Positions 1 through 4,268 of a stretch of DNA of 5,429 nucleotides are shown here, piece after piece; within the stretch, counting starts at the first letter, position 1, and every line of letters starts with the position of its first letter. The notes beneath the pieces were generated by a model that made no database searches, was not told the origin of the DNA, and worked only from the letters and a program-made list of their open reading frames with translations. The position numbers were made by a program, and so were the translations under genes. The stretch covers positions 1 through 5,429 of the forward strand of contig JAAYXG010000620.1 of the NCBI GenBank assembly GCA_012516015.1. Direction: 5' to 3'. Source of the stretch: Lysobacteraceae bacterium. Its GTDB lineage: Bacteria; Pseudomonadota; Gammaproteobacteria; Steroidobacterales; Steroidobacteraceae.

Positions 1-49
1 GCCAATCGAGAAACTCGTATCGAACCGCCGTCTCGTTCGTCTGTGTCAT
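1..49 (-). CDS. N-terminal fragment of a possible membrane acyltransferase (DUF1624-like), runs off left edge
   Basis: Only 16 complete codons are visible, reading MTQTNETAVRYEFLDW, with the gene continuing past the left edge. The start is supported by GGAG on the minus strand (57-60) placed 7 bases before ATG 47-49. A short polar head followed by YEFLDW, with the next codon beginning with C (as Leu would), resembles the 'LDWLRG' opening of DUF1624/heparan-alpha-glucosaminide N-acetyltransferase-like and related acyltransferase membrane proteins, where the first transmembrane helix follows directly. That family guess rests on a few residues and is weak. The existence of a gene start here is better supported than its function. 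It lies 214 bases downstream of the response regulator stop, in the same direction, so it probably has its own promoter, although read-through from the regulator cannot be excluded. Confidence 0.55.
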   Translation of the reverse strand, partial: MTQTNETAVRYEFLDW

Positions 50-56
50 TGGCGCA

Positions 57-60
57 CTCC
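57..60 (-). promoter_or_regulatory. Ribosome binding site of the left-edge gene
   Basis: On the minus strand the sequence reads GGAG, then 7 bases, then ATG at 47-49. This is the main evidence that a real gene starts at the left edge. Confidence 0.55.
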
Positions 61-185
61 ATCGTCCGTGCGCAAAACCATGCCCTGGGATGCACGATGA
101 CGCCTTCGGGTTGTGGCCAGACGGTCGCTCGCAGGGGTAAGCGGGAAGATGAGGTTCGCAGCCTAGGATTTCGGAGCACCACACG

Positions 186-224
186 AAGAGCACAAACGAA
201 ACAGAAGACCTTCTGCTCTTTGTG
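186..224 (-). terminator. Nested inverted repeats after the response regulator, possible weak terminator
   Basis: Arms AAGAGCA (186-192) and TGCTCTT (214-220) are perfect complements. Inside them CAGAAG (202-207) and CTTCTG (210-215) form another perfect pair that shares bases with the outer one, so two folds compete. CACAAA (191-196) can also pair with TTTGTG (219-224). A further short hairpin, GACC/GGTC, lies at 232-243. On the minus strand the inner hairpin is followed by TTTCGTTT, loosely like a U-tract, about 50 bases past the regulator stop. The stems are short and not GC-rich, so an intrinsic terminator is only a possibility. Confidence 0.35.
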
Positions 225-263
225 GTTGTTCGACCCCGAGGTCTCAGTGCGTTCGCGAGGATG

Positions 264-1001
264 CTACTTCCCTAGCCGTGCGAACAGCGTGTCCTTATAG
301 CGTCGGCTCATCCGCAGCTCTCGCCCGCTCGCAAGCTTTACTTGGTAATCGCCCTTGAAAAGGGGTGCGAACGATTGAATGGCCGCGATATTCACGGCGG
401 CCGATTTGTGAATGCGAGCGAAGCGGTGCTCGCCGAGCTGCGCGAGCAAGTCCTGCAACGTTCTACGCAGCACGTAGCGCTTGACGCCGGTGTGCACGTG
501 CACATAGTTGTCGTCCGCCTCCAACGACTCGATCGAAGCGGCATCGATCAGCTCGAGCATCTCGCCATGGGGCACGAGCAAGCGCTCGGTGGCCCCGGCT
601 TGCGTCCTCGCGGTTGCAACGGCGATATGACGGCTGCGCTTGTCGTCGAGTCGTTCGCGTATGCGTGCGATCGTTTGCGATAACCTTTCCTTGTCGTAAG
701 GCTTCAGCAGATAGTCGACGGCATTGAGCTCGAACGCGCGTACTGCGTGCTCATCGAACGCCGTCACGAACACGATCAGCGGCGCGTGCTCGACGTCGAG
801 CTGGGCAGCGAGCTCGAGTCCGCTGATCCCCGGCATTTGGATATCCAGCAAGGCGACATCGGGCTCCTCGGTCTCGAGTGCGCGCGCCGCCTCGAGGCCG
901 TCCGCGCATTCGGCTACGAGCGTGATATCGCCGTGCTCGCGCAGCAGCCGAGCAAGCTTGTCCCGTGCAGGCTTTTCGTCTTCCGCAATGAGCACGCGCA
1001 T
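264..1001 (-). CDS. LytTR-family DNA-binding response regulator
   Basis: This 245-residue protein is a cytoplasmic transcription regulator made of an N-terminal receiver domain (about 1-120) and a C-terminal LytTR DNA-binding domain (about 141-243). The receiver shows the acidic pocket E7-D8-E9, the phosphoacceptor D53 in LLDIQMPG, the switch residue T80 and the conserved K100 followed by P101. The LytTR part shows the ADDNYVHVH strand (162-170) and the hallmark RIHKSAAVN (196-204). Length is typical of LytR/AlgR-type regulators. A longer open frame extends 39 codons upstream, but residue 40 begins the canonical MRVLIAEDE, and that ATG overlaps the kinase stop by one base (TGATG), so it is chosen. 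AGGAG (minus strand, 1013-1017) sits 11 bases upstream, rather far, and translational coupling to the kinase is likely. Phosphorylation by the upstream kinase is inferred from pairing. Target genes are unknown; the similarity is not close enough to call it AlgR. Confidence 0.95.
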   Translation of the reverse strand: MRVLIAEDEKPARDKLARLLREHGDITLVAECADGLEAARALETEEPDVALLDIQMPGISGLELAAQLDVEHAPLIVFVTAFDEHAVRAFELNAVDYLLKPYDKERLSQTIARIRERLDDKRSRHIAVATARTQAGATERLLVPHGEMLELIDAASIESLEADDNYVHVHTGVKRYVLRRTLQDLLAQLGEHRFARIHKSAAVNIAAIQSFAPLFKGDYQVKLASGRELRMSRRYKDTLFARLGK

Positions 1002-2098
1002 CAGGCGGTTCGCTCCTGCCAGGGAATTTGGATACGCACTTCCGCCGTCGTTCGTCCATCCGAGGTGAACTCGAGGCCGCCGCGTTCCCCGAAATACGCC
1101 TGCAGCCGAGTGCGACAATTGCGCAAGCCAACACCCTCGCCTGGCTTCGGCGAGATTTCGCCCGAGTTCGCGATGCGAATGACCAGCATGTCGCGAGCAC
1201 GTTCCGCGGCGACCTCAATGCGCGCGGGCACCGTCGTCCACTCGACGCCATGCTTGAATGCGTTCTCCAGCAAAGGCTGCAAGATCATCGTGGGCACGAG
1301 GGCATTCGCTGCCGCCTCTTCGATGCGCCATTCGAGCGTGACGCGCTCTGCGAAGCGCTCCTCCATGATCCGGGCGTACAGCCGCGCGAGGTGAAGCTCC
1401 TCCTCTAAGGGCGCGAGCTCCTGTCGATCCATCCGCAAACTCGCACGGAGCAGCTCGGCCACCTGCGTCAGGAGACGATCCGCTCGGGCGACGTCCACCT
1501 GCATGAGCGAAGAAATCGTGTTGAGCGCATTGAACAAGAAGTGCGGTCGCAATTGCGCCCTGAGCTGCCCGAGCTGCGCCTCCACGAGCGACTTCTGGAG
1601 GGTGGCGAGTCTGTGACGTTGTTCTTGCCAGAGCGCAAATGACTCCAGTCCGAAAATGATGCCGAGCCAAAGCCCAAGGAACAGCCACACTTTCACGGTC
1701 TCTTGAACGAGCACAAACCCCCATGATTGATGCTCGTACTCCACACCCAGCGCCGCATACGCGGCGTGGCGCATCGTATAGATGGCTGTGATGAACAGCA
1801 GGGCGACGAGCGGGAACCACTTCAGATGCCGCAGGAACCACCTGAAAGGCTGCTCCAACAAGCCCTTTGCATCGCGCGCGTACCTTAGCTGTGCAACCAG
1901 CCACACCGTGGCCGCCAACGCCGAAGTACCTTCCCATAGGAGCGGCTCCCACCACAGTATGGACGGTTCGTGAAGTCGATCTTGAACGGCAATCGCGAAC
2001 ATCAAGAGCCAGAAACACGCCCACAGCACCGCCAACAGGCGTCGTTTCCGCCGCTCCGTAGCCGCATCCGAGAAATCGAGGGGTGGCACATTTCGCAT
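1001..2098 (-). CDS. LytS/YehU-type membrane sensor histidine kinase
   Basis: This 365-residue inner-membrane kinase is expected to autophosphorylate on histidine and pass the phosphate to D53 of the regulator encoded directly downstream. Four hydrophobic segments are visible at about 21-38, 53-71, 93-110 and 127-153, with no large periplasmic domain, so the signal is probably sensed in or near the membrane. A charged coiled-coil-like linker (about 155-183) leads into the His_kinase (PF06580) box RPHFLFNALN, with H186 as phosphoacceptor. The HATPase domain follows, with N-box residues LLENAFKHG (276-284) and a G-box around EGVGLRN (321-327). The start ATG lies 4 codons after an in-frame TAG (2108-2110). 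No strong Shine-Dalgarno precedes it, which fits either weak initiation or coupling to the lipoprotein gene 70 bases upstream. The signal is unknown. Confidence 0.95.
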   Translation of the reverse strand: MRNVPPLDFSDAATERRKRRLLAVLWACFWLLMFAIAVQDRLHEPSILWWEPLLWEGTSALAATVWLVAQLRYARDAKGLLEQPFRWFLRHLKWFPLVALLFITAIYTMRHAAYAALGVEYEHQSWGFVLVQETVKVWLFLGLWLGIIFGLESFALWQEQRHRLATLQKSLVEAQLGQLRAQLRPHFLFNALNTISSLMQVDVARADRLLTQVAELLRASLRMDRQELAPLEEELHLARLYARIMEERFAERVTLEWRIEEAAANALVPTMILQPLLENAFKHGVEWTTVPARIEVAAERARDMLVIRIANSGEISPKPGEGVGLRNCRTRLQAYFGERGGLEFTSDGRTTAEVRIQIPWQERTA

Positions 2099-2134
2099 GC
2101 GCCGATTCTAGTGATGCGGACAGTTCTCCGACAT

Positions 2135-2170
2135 CGCTTTGGGGCAAGCGGGACAGAGGGCACTCGCCCT
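2135..2170 (-). other. Two short tandem hairpins in the lipoprotein-kinase gap
   Basis: CGCTT (2135-2139) pairs with AAGCG (2146-2150) around a 6-base loop. AGGGC (2157-2161) pairs with GCCCT (2166-2170) around a 4-base loop. The second hairpin includes two bases of the lipoprotein stop codon. Neither is followed by a T-tract on the minus strand, so they do not look like a full terminator. They could slow or stabilise the transcript between the two genes, or be chance. Confidence 0.35.
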
Positions 2171-2726
2171 ACGGTAGCACCGCCGTGAGCTCGGAGAGCG
2201 CTTCTCGGCCGTCACGCCAGAGCGTGTAGACGGCACGCTCGCTGGGCCAGACGAGCGCGGCCTCCAGGTTCGCGCTATTGACGATCGTTGCAAGCACTTG
2301 CTTGTCGACCGGGAAGTACCACCATTTGGCATCCAACGCGTACGCCTCGGCGACAGGTTGAGCAATGCCAAGCGCTTTCGGTTCGACCGTGCTCGCCCGA
2401 AAGCTCACGAGCCAGTCACCCGACTCGAGCTCGAGGGTCGGGGGTATCGAGGCGCCGACCGTGTCGTCCGTTCCGTGCGACTGCAGTGCTGCGATGTACT
2501 GCTCGTGCTGGCCCATGCGATTCACATCGATCGCGTACAGGTGCAGGAACTCTCGATGCTGGCTCGTGCCCTGGCGTACGGACCCGCGCGTGAAGATCCA
2601 CGGATGTTTCACGACGGTGATCGTCGCAGCCGTGCGCTCATCGAGATACTCGCGCGGCGCGGTTGCACGCTCGGTACCGCATGCGCAAAGACACACGGCG
2701 AGCAGAAGCGGCAGTACGGATCGCAT
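2169..2726 (-). CDS. Predicted lipoprotein of unknown function
   Basis: This is a 185-residue protein not assigned to a named family here. It opens with a short basic head (MR), a hydrophobic stretch (4-15) and LCAC, which fits a lipobox with C16 as the lipidated cysteine, although Cys at position -2 is unusual. The mature part (about 169 residues) has no further cysteine and no membrane segment. It contains aromatic and hydrophobic patches such as HPWIF (41-45), LYAIDVNRMGQH (63-74), GDWLVSFR (103-110) and AKWWYFPVDK (133-142), suggesting a compact beta-rich envelope domain. The start is supported by GGAG (minus strand, 2737-2740), 10 bases upstream. It sits between the YggU gene (63 bases before) and the histidine kinase (70 bases after), all in one direction, so a role as an accessory or target of the two-component system is a reasonable guess without direct proof. 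Confidence 0.8.
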   Translation of the reverse strand: MRSVLPLLLAVCLCACGTERATAPREYLDERTAATITVVKHPWIFTRGSVRQGTSQHREFLHLYAIDVNRMGQHEQYIAALQSHGTDDTVGASIPPTLELESGDWLVSFRASTVEPKALGIAQPVAEAYALDAKWWYFPVDKQVLATIVNSANLEAALVWPSERAVYTLWRDGREALSELTAVLP

Positions 2727-2789
2727 CGATGACGATCTCCATCGGACTCCGCCGACAGAATGTTCGCTGCGAAACGACTGTTCCCCGGT

Positions 2790-3056
2790 TTACTGTAGGG
2801 CTGCGGCGACGGTCGCCGCGTCGACACCTTCGATCTCCACGATCTTGCGTCGAGCGCTCGCGCCCGAGACCAGGCGCACGCGCGAACGCGCCACGCCGAC
2901 GCGCTCCGCGATGAACTCGATCAAAGCCGTGTTCGCCGCCCCATCGACCGGGGGCGCCGCAAGCCGAATCTTGATTGCGCCGTCGTGCATGCCTGCGATG
3001 GCCGTTTTGGAAGCCCGAGGCTGCACGTAAACGCTGATGCGTACCGATTCGTTCAT
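2790..3056 (-). CDS. yggU: YggU/DUF167 (UPF0235) family protein
   Basis: This 88-residue protein matches the small DUF167 family, whose structure is known but whose biochemical role is not settled. Family signatures are QPRASK (12-17), the loop APPVDGAAN (34-42), and VRLVSGASARRKIVEIEG (60-77), in the expected order and spacing. E. coli YggU is about 100 residues, so the length is normal. An upstream in-frame ATG at 3101 would add 15 residues (MECYVDSSRGSRVPY) unlike the family and lacking a ribosome binding site. The inner ATG at 3056 begins just before the conserved first strand and is preferred, although its own Shine-Dalgarno (GAGAG, 8 bases upstream) is weak. In many proteobacteria the gene follows yggT and proC; here neither is adjacent, and it leads a group containing the lipoprotein and the two-component pair. 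Confidence 0.9.
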   Translation of the reverse strand: MNESVRISVYVQPRASKTAIAGMHDGAIKIRLAAPPVDGAANTALIEFIAERVGVARSRVRLVSGASARRKIVEIEGVDAATVAAALQ

Positions 3057-3202
3057 GTAAGGAACTCTCGACCCTCTCGAAGAGTCGACATAACATTCCA
3101 TTTAGCGTCGCCGAACTTTACAGGCCACAACGAAATTCCACTAACGACGCCCCTGGACCGGTGTTTGCATGTCGGAACGCAGATCGAGTCGAGGAGTCGC
3201 AG
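3057..3202. promoter_or_regulatory. Divergent intergenic region between yggU and the small plus-strand gene
   Basis: Transcription must start in both directions here. A plus-strand TTTACA (3117-3122) resembles a -35 element, but the hexamer 17 bases further (ACTAAC, 3140-3145) is a poor -10. No convincing pair was seen for the minus strand. CTCTCGA occurs twice (3065-3071 and 3074-3080), close to the yggU start, and could form small hairpins in the leader. The region holds no gene. Confidence 0.4.
3191..3196 (+). promoter_or_regulatory. Ribosome binding site of the small 99-residue protein
   Basis: GAGGAG lies 6 bases before ATG 3203. It decides this start over an in-frame ATG 14 codons upstream (3161), which would place polar residues before the hydrophobic segment. 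Confidence 0.65.
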
Positions 3203-3502
3203 ATGGCGAATCGCGCTACTTTGTTCGTGCTGGCATTGCTCTCGTTTGCGATGAGCACCGTCTTGGTGACCTCGTTTGCAGCCATCGACATGGACAATCC
3301 GGCGTACACGCCAATCGAGGAAGCGGCGTCGGCATCCGACACAGATCCTCCGCACGAGGGCTCCAAAGAGCGTACCGAGTCGAACGGCAAAGCGCAGCCC
3401 ACCCCTCAAGAGACGGATCGCAGCCCTCGAGCCGACGATACCGAGCCGCTCGGCAAGCCGATGCTGGCGTCCTACCGCGCACAAAAGCTGGCTGCAGCTT
3501 GA
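3203..3502 (+). CDS. Small membrane-anchored or exported protein of unknown function
   Basis: This is a 99-residue protein with no recognised family. Residues 6-28 are hydrophobic and follow a short basic head (MANR), which fits either a signal-anchor helix or a signal peptide with possible cleavage after the alanines near 26-27. The rest (29-99) is polar and low in hydrophobics, rich in Glu, Asp, Pro, Ser, Thr and Lys, so probably disordered, ending with YRAQKLAAA. There is no cysteine. The strong ribosome binding site and the hydrophobic N-terminus in the right place argue that it is real. The last 31 bases overlap the end of the convergent DUF4124 gene. It is divergent from yggU and stands alone on its strand. 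Function cannot be inferred. Confidence 0.65.
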   Translation: MANRATLFVLALLSFAMSTVLVTSFAAIDMDNPAYTPIEEAASASDTDPPHEGSKERTESNGKAQPTPQETDRSPRADDTEPLGKPMLASYRAQKLAAA

Positions 3503-4116
3503 TCGACGCGCGCGAAACGCCGCTCGCTACCTTGCAATTCACATCGCTGCGCGCCCGCCGACCCTTCGCAATCGATCGTCGCATCCGGCATTTCTCGCCG
3601 ATTCTCGACGACGCAGCGGATGTGATAGGAAAAGCCGCCTTGCGCGAGCGGTGTCTGGTCACGTAAATACCAAGTCTCGCCGCTCACCTTTGCGGCCCCG
3701 AGCACGCGTCGCCTGCACTCCTCCGTAACACCATCGGCGCAGTAGCGCCGCTCGCAGTCCTCGAGTGAGCCGGCGTCACATGCGAGCCCCGCGCGTCGTT
3801 CCTCCTCGCGCAGTTGGTTCGGGCCGCCCCCGTGCGTCCACTCGTTGCAGGCCTTGATGTCGCCGTCGTTGCACTCTCCTAGTAAGCGCTCGAGCTCCTC
3901 GGGCGGAAGCGTGACACGCTGCCGCTGACGCGTCTGCGCACCGGATGCCCGCCTCTTCGTCGTGATCCCGGGAACGATCTTCGCGTCGGGTCCGCATTTC
4001 TCGTCCGAGAAGATACGCGTACCGTCTTCGGCCGTGCACGTATAGATCTGCGCACCCGCCTGGGTCGCGACGAAACAAAGCGCCGACAACACGACGTATC
4101 GCGTGACGAGAAGCAT
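3472..4116 (-). CDS. Exported cysteine-rich protein with DUF4124 domain
   Basis: This 214-residue protein carries a signal peptide (hydrophobic about 3-19, likely cleaved after A20-G21-A22) and is expected in the periplasm or envelope. The DUF4124 motif follows at once: QIYTCTAEDGTRIFSDEKCG (23-42), the usual place for this proteobacterial domain, whose function is unknown. After a basic linker (50-68) comes a region with many cysteines (C82, C90, C113, C121, C126, C134) and then a C-terminal part with C168, C183, C192 and C212. The mature chain has 12 cysteines, an even number compatible with disulfides. AAGGAG (minus strand, 4121-4126) four bases before ATG 4116 fixes the start; an in-frame TTG seven codons upstream is not needed. 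Its last codons overlap the small plus-strand gene. It is transcribed away from the GH15 gene. Confidence 0.85.
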   Translation of the reverse strand: MLLVTRYVVLSALCFVATQAGAQIYTCTAEDGTRIFSDEKCGPDAKIVPGITTKRRASGAQTRQRQRVTLPPEELERLLGECNDGDIKACNEWTHGGGPNQLREEERRAGLACDAGSLEDCERRYCADGVTEECRRRVLGAAKVSGETWYLRDQTPLAQGGFSYHIRCVVENRREMPDATIDCEGSAGAQRCELQGSERRFARVDQAAASFCAR

Positions 4117-4120
4117 GATT

Positions 4121-4126
4121 CTCCTT
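4121..4126 (-). promoter_or_regulatory. Ribosome binding site of the DUF4124 gene
   Basis: AAGGAG on the minus strand, four bases before ATG 4114-4116. Spacing is slightly short, but the match is strong, and it chooses this ATG over the upstream in-frame TTG at 4135-4137. Confidence 0.65.
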
Positions 4127-4158
4127 CGCTCGAGCAATCCATGAAATCGCGACGTAAA

Positions 4159-4195
4159 GATAATACCGTCACGACACGGCTCGATGATATCGAGC
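4159..4195. promoter_or_regulatory. Candidate divergent promoter with 17-base palindrome
   Basis: In the 152-base gap between the DUF4124 gene and the GH15 gene, the plus strand has GATAAT (4159-4164) and the minus strand TATTAT (4160-4165), each one base from the consensus -10. Neither has a good -35. The perfect inverted repeat with arms GCTCGAT (4179-4185) and ATCGAGC (4189-4195), spacer GAT, covers the place where the -35 of the minus-strand promoter would lie. This layout suits a dimeric regulator of the DUF4124 gene, and perhaps of GH15. No regulator is identified, and the promoter is inferred from hexamers only. Confidence 0.4.
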
Positions 4196-4258
4196 TAGCG
4201 ATCAGGGCTCCAACGTGCGCGCGCGTGCGCTCGCCACGCGCTATGCTCACACCGAATC

Positions 4259-4262
4259 GAGG
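4259..4262 (+). promoter_or_regulatory. Ribosome binding site of the GH15 gene
   Basis: GAGG lies 6 bases before ATG 4269. The TTGACA between them is a chance match to a -35 hexamer, since it abuts the start codon. Confidence 0.55.
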
Positions 4263-4268
4263 TTGACA

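Larger units (their letters stand above)
50..263. other. Intergenic region with no recognisable gene
   Basis: This 214-base gap separates the response regulator stop from the start of the left-edge gene, both on the minus strand. The one plus-strand open frame crossing it starts with GTG, runs into the regulator gene antisense, and gives a product with no family resemblance, so it is not called. The part nearest the regulator (about 186-243) is rich in inverted repeats. The part from 62 to 180 shows no clear promoter hexamers, tRNA or repeat. The promoter of the left-edge gene presumably lies here but could not be located. Confidence 0.6.

Noticed and set aside
150..196. tRNA-like stretch (GGTTCGCAGCC followed by GAGCACCA)
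   Set aside because: The T-arm would have only about three pairs and no matching 5' acceptor or anticodon arm was found on either side.
43..300. Plus-strand 85-codon frame in the left intergenic region
   Set aside because: GTG start without a good ribosome binding site, runs antisense into the response regulator, and overlaps the supported left-edge gene start.
1002..1118. 39-codon upstream extension of the response regulator
   Set aside because: It lies wholly inside the kinase gene in another frame, and the canonical receiver N-terminus begins at the inner ATG (999-1001).
1215..2147. Minus-strand 310-codon frame overlapping the kinase in another frame
   Set aside because: Shadow of the kinase gene; composition is Ala/Arg-rich with no motif, while the kinase frame carries all PF06580 and HATPase signatures.
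2419..2442. CTCGAGCTCGAG palindrome flanked by CCCGAC/GTCGGG arms
   Set aside because: Lies within the lipoprotein coding sequence, where it encodes Leu-Glu-Leu-Glu-Ser-Gly; codon choice for Leu-Glu repeats explains the symmetry.
2365..3030. Plus-strand 221-codon frame antisense to the lipoprotein and YggU genes
   Set aside because: Ser/Arg-rich product with no motif, crossing two genes that have recognisable features on the other strand.
3057..3101. 15-codon upstream extension of YggU
   Set aside because: The extra residues do not resemble the family and the upstream ATG lacks a ribosome binding site, though this start cannot be fully excluded.
4263..4268. Perfect TTGACA (-35 consensus) before the GH15 start
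   Set aside because: It abuts the ATG; any transcript from it would start inside the gene with no -10 element to match.
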